Assembly (NCBI GenBank): GCA_015183035.1 | Contig: JACZZP010000018.1 | Span: 930,001-994,000 of the forward strand | DNA: 64,000 bases | Direction of reading: 5' to 3' | Source of the DNA: Meloidogyne chitwoodi | Taxonomy: Eukaryota > Nematoda > Chromadorea > Rhabditida > Meloidogynidae | Shown here: in pieces, positions 13,762 to 28,452 of the stretch | How the letters are laid out: every line of letters starts with the position of its first letter | Numbering within the stretch: position 1 is the stretch's first letter | Notes under the pieces: generated by a model | What the model was told of the DNA's origin: nothing | The model's database searches: none | What the model saw: the letters and a program-made list of their open reading frames with translations, nothing else | Program-made: the position numbers and the translations under genes

Positions 13762-14097
13762 AAAACGATAAAGGTGTCGTTTCAGAATAGCTAGCTTAAC
13801 TTTTTTTTTATTTTAAACCGTTTCAAATAGTTTTGATATCAATCGAGAGAGCTCGAAAAGTGGATTCTTTACACTAATGGACAGATCACAAAAGTTGGGA
13901 CTAAAAAAGACGCTCGAAAAAACGAATCGCGATCTTCCACTTTATCATGCTATAACTTTTACTGGGATGATATCTGCTCGGATTTATCAAATTGGTAAAA
14001 ATAATCCGCTTATCGAGAGCTTTTGATTAATAAAAGAACTGTTCAGATCGGTTTACTACTCTGAAACAGCTGACTCCGAAACGACCTTTATCGTTTT
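13762..14097. mobile_element. Small inverted-repeat element upstream of ced-6
   Basis: About 336 bp bounded by AAAACGATAAAGGTGTCGTT on the left and AACGACCTTTATCGTTTT on the right, imperfect inverted ends of about 32 bp. The interior has GATATCAATCGAGAGAGCTC and a partly complementary GCTTATCGAGAGCTTTTGAT. No clear target duplication. Its right end is about 44 bp from the CED-6 start codon, so it abuts the probable trans-splice acceptor. Confidence 0.6.
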
Positions 14098-14141
14098 GAA
14101 ATTTTGTCATAGAATGGATAAATAATTTTTTACAATTTTAG

Positions 14142-15902
14142 ATGGAGGTTTATAAAACAATTAAAAGATCTGTGTCTTCTGCAACCAGCGTGATTGGTTC
14201 TTCTCGATTTTCTAATCAAAATTCATTTGTACCTGAACCAAGAAATGAACCAATTTATACTTGGATTCATCCACCAGGTTTTTTCTAATTAAAAAATTTA
14301 ATTCTCCTTTCCCATTTATCAGATTTATTAATAAAAGGGCGTGTTGAATATACAGTAAAAATGCTTGGACATGTTGAAGTTGGTAATCAAAAAGGATTAG
14401 CGGTTGTGCGAGATGCTATTGCTAAAATTCGTCAACAGGCTATAACAAAACAAAATGACACTGGTCAAATTCCAAAATCAAGAAAGGTTTTTTTTATTTT
14501 TTATTATCTAATTAATCTAAATTAAAGGTAATTATTCAAATTAATATTAATGAAGTTAATGTAATTGATTTTAAAACTAGAGGAATTCAATTTAAGGTTT
14601 TGCTAATTTTTTATTTGAAATATTTTTTTTAATTTAAGCATCCAATAAATCACATTTCTTATTGTGCTAAAGACAAGGTTAAAAAATTTAGTTATAAAAT
14701 ATTCATTGAACTTCTTTAAGAAAATGCTTACTTATATTGCTAAAAACGATGTTGATAAACTTCAATGTTTTGTATTTATGAGTGATAAAATGGCTGAAAA
14801 TATTGAACAAACAATTTGTCAAGCCTTTGATCTCATTCATGAAGTTTTAAATTTTAAATATTTCTTTATTAATTTTTAATGTTAAAAGCGTTATGCAAAA
14901 AAGAAGGTACAAGCATTTGAAGATCAAAATCAAATAATTCTTTTATTGAGGAAAAAAGTTTCTGAATTGGAAAATTATTCTTCTCAATTAGAAACTAAAT
15001 TGTCACGTTGTGTTTGTACAAAAAGTAATAAGGTTGTTATTTTTTGTCTTTTTTAAGAAATATTTTTGTTATATTTTTTAGTTTAATATTTATGTGAAAT
15101 ATTAACTTAAAATTAGTCTTATCTTTTTAAATATAATTTTTTCATTTTATTTTTAGGATGTGCTAATTCCTCTTTCTCCAATTCCGCCTGTTCCCCCTCA
15201 AGGAGGCAGTTCTAATATTTGCAATGTTTATTCTTCTTTCCCTTCAAAATCTTTTTCTTCCCCTCCTCCTTTGCCCTTAGCTCCACCGCCACGCCGAGCA
15301 AGTGCTACACATACTGATACAAATAGAATATTGGCAGAAGTTTTTGAACAACAACAAAGACAGAACGGCCCTCTTTATGATCCTCCTAATAAAAAAGACC
15401 TTTTTGATGTTTTTATTAATTTTTCTTCTTTAAAAATATTTTTATATATTTAGAATGATTTTGATCCACGAGCGAATGAAAAAAAGAATGAAATTGGCTC
15501 GGCTGATTCAGAAGAAACAACAAAGTCGAATACACCGCAAGATCTTGACGCATTACTTAATCGACATGATTTTCAGTATTTTTTAAATATTAATTTAATT
15601 TATAAAATGACATCTTCTGGCTTTTGTTTTCTAAGCAATTTATCAAAATATTATTTCGTTCATTTTACCAAATTTGCTTTTCTGTCCTTTTTTCTTTGAC
15701 CGGGTTATGATAACTTAATTTGAAATTTTTTTTTTAAATTTTTATTTCTTTTTTTAGAAGTAAAGAAGCAAAAAATGATCAATTTCATTCGGATAGAGGA
15801 GATCTTGGGGAGGATGCTTTTAAAGATTGGGCTGAAAATCAAGAAGACGAATCAGATGATAATTGCAGTCAACTTCCTGGGCCATCATCTTCAAAAGATT
15901 AA
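14142..15902 (+). CDS. ced-6: CED-6/GULP engulfment adaptor (PTB domain)
   Basis: Cytosolic adaptor that binds the NPxY tail of the phagocytic receptor CED-1 during apoptotic-cell clearance. The PTB domain runs from about residue 40 to 200: YTWIHPPDLLIKGRVEYTV, then KMLGHVEVGNQKGLAVVRDA. HPINHISYCAKDK is spliced to KMLTYIAKNDVDKLQCFVF, then MSDKMAENIEQTICQAFDL. A leucine-rich coiled coil follows (QNQIILLLRKKVSELENYSSQ), which in GULP dimerises the protein. A proline-rich region (IPPVPPQGG, SSPPPLPLAPPPRRAS) and an acidic tail with FDPR end the protein. The ATG at 14142 directly follows TTTTACAATTTTAG, a good acceptor for spliced-leader addition. Stop at 15900-15902. About nine exons. Confidence 0.86.
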
Positions 15903-16159
15903 TAAAATTTTAATTAATAAAAAAATTTCTTTAAAATACTTAATTCTTTTTTTGGGTTTACTGGGTCATAAACCACTCTTTCTTAATTTTTAAATTTTCA
16001 GTGATTTTTTAAAAAATAATTATTATCTTGTGATTTACAGATTTTCATGTGTTCTTTTTTTAATTTGTATTCTTACCTTATTTTATTCCTAAATTTATTT
16101 TAAAAATCTCTTATTATTTTTGTACTTAAAAATAACTTGTATAAAATAATATTTTTTTA

Positions 16160-16420
16160 ACAAAATTTTCGGGTACACCTCAACTGAGTCTGCATGATTG
16201 AGTCTGACTCAACTGAGTCATGATTTGTTCAAAGTCAAGTAAATTCGTTTATTTTCATTTCATTCGATTCAGCTCGAAGAGCTCTTTCAAATGAGCTATC
16301 ATTTGTATTTTTATATAATTCGTATCTATTTAGGAAAGAACTTGAGTTAAGTTTTAAAACGGTGACTCGAGTCTGATCCAGACTCAGTTGGACTGCTCCT
16401 TTATAATTCTATAAAAGTTT
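16160..16420. other. Intergenic spacer with TGACTCA-like palindromes
   Basis: Gap between ced-6 and ABHD16A with several CTCAACTGAGTC and GACTCAACTGAGTCATGA motifs and a related copy near 16370-16395. They may be an eroded inverted repeat. Nothing coding is seen. Confidence 0.4.
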
Positions 16421-16527
16421 ACTCCGGCCTCCACGTCTCATTATTATTCCTAATTTCCATTTCCCCAACTTCATCTTATTGATTTTATAATAAATATTTT
16501 AAATTTAAGATTTAACAAAAACATTGG

Positions 16528-18604
16528 ATGGATATGATTCTTTTAATTTCTGCAATGTTTGGTCCAAGGCTTTATCGTTTAATAGATCAAAGAAGATTAT
16601 ATGAACCAAATATATTAGAATCTATTGGAAATAAAATGTTTTCTGTTGCTAAATGTGTTAATGGAATAACTATTGCAATGTCACCATTAATTATTCCTTA
16701 TGTTTTATTTTCATGGTCACCTGCCAGTTATTCATCAACAGCAAAATTTATTGCAATATTTTATTTTTCGGCTTTTGTGTTAAGAACTTGTGGACGTTTA
16801 ACAAAGTTTGAGATTTTTTAAAATTATTTTTTTAATTTAAATTTTAGCAATGAATATTCAAAATTTATTAATGCTCTTGATCGTGCAAAAATTCGTCCAA
16901 ATTCAGAAAACAAAGATCGTTTAAAACGTTATGATTATGAGGTAATTTTTTGATTTAATTTTTTTGTTTTTTCACAAAAAAATAATACATATTTAAAAAT
17001 TATATTTTTTAATTTAAAAAAAAAGATATTTGCTGCACCAATTGATTTTTCTGCTTCAACTGTTTCCAATTCAAAATGGTTTGCTCCACCCTTTGTTCAA
17101 AAAAATGATTTAATTGAACCATTTAATACAATAAGAAGTTGGTCTTCATGGATTATTGCTAATACTTTTGGTCGTAGAATTCTTTATCCTGGATCTTTAA
17201 CAATTTTACATATTCTTGCACAAAATCAATTATTAGAAGGACGTAGTAAACTTTTGGAAAAAGTAAAAATAAATTTAAATTTTAAATTATATTTTAATTT
17301 TTAGGGTGGTCGAAGAAATATTTTATTAACAGAAGATAAAAATAAAATTGATACAATTTTTATTGATAATCGTTCATCTGAAGAAAATGAAAATGGAAAA
17401 ACTTTAGTGTAAGTGATTTCTTTTAATTTTTTTTGAGTTTTGATTTTATAATAATATGTTCAGAGATTATAATAAATTGTTTAAAATTTATTTATTTTTG
17501 GCCTTAATTTTCATTTTAATTTTTTTTTCAGAATTTGCTGTGAAGGGAATGCTGGTTTTTATGAAATGGGAATACTGATGACACCATTAAGTCTTAATTA
17601 TTCAGTTCTAGGATGGAATATACCTGGTTTTATTTTTCTCTTTTTTATAAAAAAATGTTCTCGTTTTTATAGGTTTTGCTGAAAGTACAGGAATTCCAAA
17701 ACCAAGGGCAGTTCTTATTGCAATGCAGGCAGTTATGAAATTTGCAATTAGAAATCTTGAATTTGAACCTGAACAAATTGTCCTTTTTGGGTGGTCTATT
17801 GGAGGTTTTTCTTTTATAAAAAATTATAAAAAATTTTTAAAGGTTTTCCTGCTACTTGGGCAGCAGCGAATCATCCAGATGTTCGAGCTCTTATTTTAGA
17901 TGCTAGTTTTGATGATTTGGTTTTTTTTAATATTTTTGAGGGGAAATTTTCTTTATTTTTTAGGCAGAATTAGCAGTTGCTAAAATGCCGTCTGCTTTAA
18001 GTTCCTTTGTGAGATATACAGTTCGTAAATATTTGAATTTACCTATTTCTTTACAGGTTTAATTTTATATTTTTAATATTTTTTTAATTAAAACTTTTTT
18101 CTAGCTAAATCGTTATCAAGGTCCTGTACTAATAATAAGACGTTGGGATGATGAAATAATTGTAACTAATGATGAAAGTGATGAAGCAAGGAGAAGCTCA
18201 AACCGTGCAAATTGGATATTAATTAAATTGCTTAAAAATAGATATCCTGGTCTTATAAATGATGAAGAAGATGAAGAAATTGTTAATGAATGGTTTTTAT
18301 TATTTTAAATAGATGTATTTAAATTAAATTCTAGGCTTGCTAAAGAACCTCAGCAACGTTTATTGGATTATCCTCCAGAGAGTTCTGCAGACCCTGAGAA
18401 TATTCCAAGTGAAGATGAACTTATTGAACTTGAACCAGAAGAAAGGCAACGGTTAATTTAACATTTTTTAGATTATTTTTTTTTGTAAATTTTAGTTTAA
18501 TCCATCAATTGTGCACTAAATATTTTGTTGATTTTATGGATGCAACTCATAGTGTTCCTCTTGATCCGCTTCATTTTAATATTCCAAATAGAATTGCAGA
18601 ATAA
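16528..18604 (+). CDS. ABHD16A-type phosphatidylserine lipase
   Basis: Membrane serine hydrolase that makes lysophosphatidylserine (ABHD16A/BAT5). The N-terminus FGPRLYRLID aligns with the start of vertebrate ABHD16A, followed by two hydrophobic segments (about residues 45-95). Conserved blocks: NTFGRRILYPGSLTILH, ICCEGNAGFYEMGI, SVLGWNIPGFAESTGIP, and the nucleophile elbow LFGWSIGGFPATWAA. LILDASFDDL, NRYQGPVLIIRRWDDEII (acid region) and MDATHSVPLD with the catalytic His follow. The acid sits in RRWDDE as in ABHD16A. About 11 exons with short introns. Stop 18602-18604. The start is the first Met of the conserved block. Confidence 0.88.
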
Positions 18605-19252
18605 ATTATTATAAAATTAAAAATAATAAATTATTTTATGGATCTCTCCTCCATTATTCTCTTAATTTTTATTATGTTATTGTGTAAAATTTGTAATAAA
18701 AAATGATTTTTATGGAGGTAGAAAAATGTTCTTTTTATTAAACATAATAAGCATTTGTAAAAACTGTTGGTTGCCGAATTGCTTAATTTTTGAGATTAAT
18801 TTAATATATTTATTGAGAATTTAGCATCCGTATAAACAAACATATATTAAACAAAATTTAGTTATTATAAAAATAATTAAAATTCTCTTATTAAAAAAAG
18901 AAATGTTATATTTTAAAGCAATTTATAAATTCCAAACAAATAAAAAATATTTATAATAGAATTAGCGTATTATATAATATAAAAATTACAATCATACAAA
19001 GACAACAGAAAAATAAATTTTAGAATTGTTACTAATTTTTAAAAGAAAATGAAGTTATTAAATAAAAAATAAAATAATATAGAGACGAATCACAACACAA
19101 ACATTATTTTTTTTAGTATTTTAGATATATAAATAAATGTTAAATGGAAGAAAAGCTACACAATCTGGGGTTATTTTTTTAATTTTAAACCTTCACGAGT
19201 CTTTAACAGCAACAAAAACAACCGGTAGGAGAAAGTATTTTTTGTTATGTTG
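18605..19252. other. 3' intergenic between convergent genes
   Basis: AT-rich, convergent 3' ends of ABHD16A (+) and kinesin (-). Several AATAAA-like signals on both strands; no gene seen. Confidence 0.5.
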
Positions 19253-23346
<4,094 letters not shown>

Positions 23347-24470
23347 CCTTTTAAAGTTGAATGGTTAAAATAAGAAGTTAAATATTAGAGTCAGATAGTT
23401 ACAAAAATATTAATTAATTAATTAAAATTAAATTTAAATAAAAAAGAATGAATTTATTTCTAACAAAAATAAAAGATTAAAATTAAAAAAAGATAAGAAA
23501 ACTTTTCCTTTTACCAACAAAAAGGTTATTTGAGTAAATGGTGGATAAATGGTTTAGAAAATTGAAAATGTTAAATAATCATGAAATTTTATTGACTTGC
23601 AATTCTCATGTAATTTACGGATTATGAGCTTTTTGAGAGTAAACAAACAAACATATACATATATTTCTTTTTTCTTTTACTACAGGTAAATAATGTACAT
23701 AAATAAATTGCGCATTTTTACGCCATGTACAATTTTAATATTTTTTTATATAAAAAGTAGAGAAAATTGGTTAGTTTGAATGAGGATTGTATGTATAAAG
23801 GAAGGGGGAGAAGGAGGCGCATAGCAAAATATCAAAGGGCTTTCTGATGGCCTTTTTTTACTTTAACCAATCTCTACTCAATTTGAGTATTTGTGTGTTA
23901 AGCAGCTGCGAGAGAAAATAAAAAGAAAAAATATTTTTGTTCTATTAGGTGAAAAAGATGAAAATTAGCAGACAAAAATGAAAACTTGTTCAGCCGTCTC
24001 CAATTTTCTTCCACATTCAAACACCACAGCTGTGTGGTGTTAGTGAACGTGGACATTTTTGCAATGAATAGAAAAAGGTTTTTTTAGACAATCAAAAAGC
24101 TAATTTAAAAGTGAAGGATAAATTTTAAAGTAAAAAAACTTTAAAATAATTATAATAAAATTTAAATAAATTCTCAAGTCTTTTACTAGAAACTTAAATT
24201 TTATAAAAAATGAAGAGTTGTGTGACCAAATATGAATATATTTATCAAACATTATTTAGATTGCTCTATTTTGCCCAATTCATATATTGAAATGACTGAA
24301 AGATTTAAATATTTGCTCGAAGACAATATTCGATTATTAAAAAAATAATATTAAAGATAAAAAGTATTAACTTTTACATAAATAATTAAAAAAAATAAAA
24401 ATCATCTTTTACTCACACGAATAATTTTATAATAAAAGTCACATAATTTACTATGTAAATTAATTTTTAA
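23347..24470. other. Intergenic 5' region of unc-116
   Basis: AT-rich. It holds one notable hairpin at 24020-24041: AACACCACA, loop GCTG, TGTGGTGTT (9 bp stem). No gene was recognised on either strand. Confidence 0.5.
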
Positions 24471-25784
24471 TTAATTTCAACTTCTCCTTCACTAATAACT
24501 TTTAAACTTAAAAGTTCAAGTCCAATTTGCTCAATTTTTTCCTTCTTATCTCCTTTAAGCAATTCTGCAATTATTTTATAATTTCCAGGTTCAATTAATC
24601 CAACCTAAAATTATTTAAATTAAAAAATACAAAATAAATTGGAATGACCCGAAGATTAAATTTTAATTTTTATGGGTTAAATCTAACAAAATTTTCTAAA
24701 AATTATTTGAAAAATCGACAGATATTATTTAACGGGGTTAGTCAAAATAAGCCTTAGAAATTTAAAAAGAGTGCCAAATTAGTTTTGAGTTACTAATTAG
24801 GAACAATTCTCCTATAATAAATAGTAAAAAAAATCAAACCATTTCCAAATTTCCCTTCTCCCAATCTTCAACTTCAACAGTCTCAAAGAATCCTTTAAGT
24901 TTTCCATGAATCGATTTTGCATGTTTTGCTGGAACAGAAACACGAACACGCATTTTTGCACGATCAATTTTTAAATTTTCTCGAAGTTTCGGAATCATTT
25001 CAAGAGCCTAAATATTATATAATTTTTAAAAATTTAAAAGAAAAACTTGTTGTTTGGCAGAATGGTTCGATTTTAATGAAAAATGTGCATCACGCAAAGC
25101 ATTTTCTATTGTCTAAAAAGATTTATTTAAAAATTTTAAATTATGAACACTTTACAGCCAAAGAATAAGGCCTTTGAGTTTCCGGATTAACACACATATT
25201 AGCAATTAAATTAGCCACTTCCTAAAAAATAAAATATTAAATAAATTAAAAAATAACCTTAAAAGAGCTTTCCGATGTAAGTTGGCGTTCTTTATCAGAA
25301 ACTTGTAAATCACCCTTTTCCAGAATCTAAAATTTTTTTTAAATATAATTCTAGAAAGTATTAAAGACACGCTTATCGTTCAGAATCTGAGTTTTGTAAT
25401 TAAAAAATCATAGTTTATAAAACTCTAGGAATCAAAATCCAAATTATTATAATATAAAAATTAAAAAAATTTACAATTTTACAAATGTCAAGTTGATTGT
25501 CAATTTCAAAACATTCAACAAGATCATCTCTCTTTGCAAGTTGACCTTTAGCAACATTTACAAAAACATTTTGAGTTTGTAAAACTTCATCAATATTCTT
25601 TTCGCTAAATTATTTTTTAATTAAAATTAATTATTGTAAAAATATTATACGTTTTATTTCGCCAATTTAAAACTTTATTTTTATAGCAGGCAATTTCAAA
25701 ACGTTTTCCACATTTTTTAATCCGAACTATAGCAACATTAGTTAAAAGTTTTTGATTTGTTGGTGTTTTTATTTGTCCAGGCAT
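24471..25784 (-). CDS. SBDS ribosome maturation factor
   Basis: Orthologue of the Shwachman-Diamond protein, which with the GTPase EFL1 ejects eIF6 from new 60S subunits. The start at 25784 gives [20 protein letters not shown], then [23 protein letters not shown] in two runs. The domain I loop follows ([21 protein letters not shown], then [11 protein letters not shown]). Next are [15 protein letters not shown] and [15 protein letters not shown], the SBDS core signature, then [19 protein letters not shown]. Domain III comes last ([18 protein letters not shown]), ending [11 protein letters not shown]. About 250 residues, the family's usual length; seven short exons. Confidence 0.9.
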
Positions 25785-25923
25785 TTTATAAAAAAATTTT
25801 CTTTAACTAAATTCCTTGTTTAAATAATAAAAAATAAAGATTTTATAAAACAAAATTTAGGTATACATATTTATATGTAAAACAATATTAAAATTTTTAA
25901 AATCAAATATCTTAAAAATAATT

Positions 25924-26200
25924 TAGGTGGCCGAACCATTCGTCACTGAACCTTTCGCCACTAAAATCATATTTTTATAAATAACTGGTACTGTGACTTA
26001 TAAATACTAGTTTCTTTTATTTCTGGACCGATTTGAACGAGTGAGGTGTCATTTGAAAGAGCTCCGAAAATTGAGTCAATCCAGATGTGGGAAAAGTTGG
26101 TCCGACAAATAGCAGCCGAGTTACAGACATTTGAAACTCAAAAACAATAGGGGGATAAATCTCATCTATTACCGCGGGGCTGTTCCCCAACTATCTTCGC
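25924..26200. repeat. Dispersed repeat with GAGTGAGGTGTCATT core
   Basis: Contains GAGTGAGGTGTCATTTGAAA followed by CGAGTTACAGACATTTG. The same core and order recur at about 31655-31785 and, inverted, at 32090-32210 inside the fold-back element. Non-coding. Confidence 0.65.
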
Positions 26201-26361
26201 GGAAAACTCCAAAAATATCAAATTATATAAAAGAGAATGTTTGTCAGTTTGTCTGTTTGTCTTTTATAGACAAATTATTGGGGGAAGTGAAAATGGGTTT
26301 TTTATATTAGTTTTTGACAGTTGGATACTATATAAACCGCTTATTTTCTCATCATTCTTGT

Positions 26362-26473
26362 GTTTGGTTGTGGCTTAGGTTACGCCGTTTGGTTGTGGCC
26401 GATGTTACGCCGTTTGGTTGTGGCTTAGGTTACGCCGTTTGGTTGTGGCCGATGTTACGCCGTTTGGTGGTGG
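26362..26473. repeat. 25 bp tandem repeat with 50 bp higher order
   Basis: Four complete 25 bp units plus a partial fifth. Units alternate in the order A-B-A-B; they share GTTTGGTTGTGG at the start and GTTACGCC at the end and differ in the middle (CTTAG versus CCGAT). The alternation shows that a 50 bp pair was duplicated. Reading frames across it are a by-product. Confidence 0.85.
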
Positions 26474-26490
26474 TAAGGGAGGTCGGTGCT

Positions 26491-26989
26491 ATGTGATTTG
26501 GGCAGTGGTGATTTGGGCATTGAGTTATTTGGGCAGTGATGATTTGGGCAGTAAATATTTCTTTTTAAAAATGATTTGTATTAGATTGGTAGGGCTCATA
26601 TTATAATTACCAAAAACCTAGTCTTACCTGACAATAAGGTAGAGACCGGAACCGGACCCCTTTACCCGTTTTTTTTTGGAGTCACCGGGTTGAAATCGGG
26701 ACCCGGAATTCCGGGTTTACCCGGTTGATCCCGGCCGGTCATTTATTTCCAAAAACCCGGACCCGATTTTTTCAAAATTCCGGTCTCTACAATAAGGAGC
26801 TTTTTTAACACAACACCAGTATTCGATCCCTTTACTAATTTTTGATTCAGCTTCAAAACTATAGTTAAAGCCTTGAAGTCAAAGTAAAGTTTTCCCTCTG
26901 ATATTTTTTAACAAAAAGAAATGTTTACTGCCCAAATCACCACTGCCCAAATAACTCACTGTCAAAATCACCACTGCCCAAATCACCAT
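26491..26989. mobile_element. Inverted-repeat element with TGATTTGGGCAGTG subrepeats
   Basis: Roughly 80 bp inverted ends (about 26491-26570 and 26913-26989). Each is built from three to four copies of a TGATTTGGGCAGTG motif. A separate 150 bp element (26640-26789) is nested inside it. No target duplication was found. Confidence 0.7.
26640..26789. mobile_element. 150 bp hAT-like MITE, 8 bp TSD
   Basis: Ends TAGAGACCGGAA and TTCCGGTCTCTA, flanked by a perfect 8 bp duplication CAATAAGG (26632-26639 and 26790-26797). TAGAG fits the hAT terminal pattern (Y-A-R-N-G) and 8 bp is the hAT target size. The interior is a GC-rich run of CCCGG and CCGGG motifs, unlike the surrounding AT-rich DNA. Confidence 0.88.
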
Positions 26990-27167
26990 CCACGCATCGA
27001 AGAGGAGCCGAAATTCCGTTCGCTGAGTCAACTAATCACCTTCTATGTAATTTTTCTCCTTTAAAAAAAATTTATAATTTAATTTTTAGGACATCTACGC
27101 GAAATTGGAAGACAATATGGAGCCGTTCCCTAGGAAAGGCTTAAATTCTGAGGAGACTAGCAAATAA
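26987..27167 (+). pseudogene. Two-exon relic resembling the end of an SH2 domain
   Basis: Exon 26987-27046 reads HPRIEEEPKFRSLSQLITFY. A GT..AG intron (27047-27089) joins it in phase to DIYAKLEDNMEPFPRKGLNS, continuing EETSK and a stop at 27165-27167. F-x-S-L-x-x-L-I-x-F-Y is the shape of the last helix of SH2 domains. The upstream part is missing: the frame runs straight into the repeat element ending at 26989. GC content is higher than in surrounding DNA, as expected of old coding sequence. Likely a gene fragment cut off by mobile-element activity; it could also be the last exons of a gene with a very distant start. Confidence 0.4.
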
Positions 27168-27602
27168 TTGTGCGGAACAACTACTGATTATAGAAGTCAG
27201 AAAGGATTGTAATGGGTATATGATGAGGATTTGTGTGATATATAATAATATATAAATAATAAAATAATAATTATAATGTAATAATCTCTTATTGTTTTTG
27301 TAAATAATGTAAATATTTATTATGTTGTTTTGTTAATTAAATGTTTATTAATTTTTTTGTTTCAATTTTTTAAGTGTAAGGGAAAATCTTAGAATCTCGC
27401 CTATAAATTCCAAAAGTCAATAAAAGATATCAAAAACTGGTTAGTCATTTTTCTAACATTTTATAAATTAATTAATCAATTTAAAACGAAAGTCATCTTT
27501 GTGAAAATAAAACTAAAAATCCAACAACTAACTAATGCTCTCTGATTGCTGTATTATTTGAATTGTATTATCTTCTGTGTTTTTTTAAATTTATATCCTT
27601 AC

Positions 27603-27841
27603 AAGGGAACATATCAACATGATACTCACCGATTTGGTAAAAGTTATACCATTCGAAAGAGCTTATTTAGTAGGTACAGGAAGAGGATAAGGAACATTTT
27701 TTTGAAACTTTAAAAGCTCATAACTTTACAATACCTTAAAACGGGCACATAAAAATTTGGATTCTGTACCTACTAAATAAGCTCTTTCGAATGGTATAAC
27801 TTTTACCAAAATCTGTGAGTATCATGTTGATATGTTCCCTT
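27603..27841. mobile_element. 239 bp fold-back element
   Basis: Inverted ends of about 70 bp starting AAGGGAACATATCAACATGA and containing TTATACCATTCGAAAGAGC, with a loop of about 95 bp. No target duplication was identified. No coding potential. Confidence 0.8.
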
Positions 27842-28452
27842 AACAGTTTTATTTTAATAATATTATTTTAACTTTAATAAAGAATGAACAATCTCTTATA
27901 CATTAAAATAATGTTTTTATAATTTTTAACAATTGAAATAAATATTTTCTTTAAATTTATTTTATTATTAATGTTGTTTATATTCAATGGTATAACTTTC
28001 TAGAAGACTGTTAAATGTAAAAAAGCTTTAAATATTTATATTTAAAGCCAATTGCTTTTTCCTTTCTTTCTTTTTTATTTAAAGTTTTATGTTATATTTT
28101 TAATCAATTTTTTTCCAAGTAGATCAACTTTATAAAATAACACAACAGATTTAGTATTTTTATTACTACATATTTCTCATTTAAGTTTGTAACTTTTAAT
28201 GGGTGGGAGAGAAAAACAATAAAAAAAGTTTTTTATTTTCAAGATGCAGCTGCTTGTTAGTTTATTTTTAATAAAATTCTTTTCTTTAAATATTATAAAG
28301 AATTTATTTTATTAATTATTAAAAAAATATTTTATTAAATAGTTTAAATTATTTCTTAAGCAATAATATACTAGTCAGATTTTTTAAGTATTTATTTTAA
28401 TTTTCTTTAAAGTTAAAAATTTTTTTTTAGAATTTAATAAATTTCACAAAAA
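27842..28452. other. 5' flank of troponin T gene 1
   Basis: AT-rich with no gene seen. TTTTTTTTAG at about 28422-28431, shortly ahead of the ATG, is a candidate spliced-leader acceptor. Confidence 0.45.

Noticed and set aside
16190..16225. TGACTCA-like AP-1 sites
   Set aside because: They form part of a repetitive palindromic stretch; no evidence of regulatory use.
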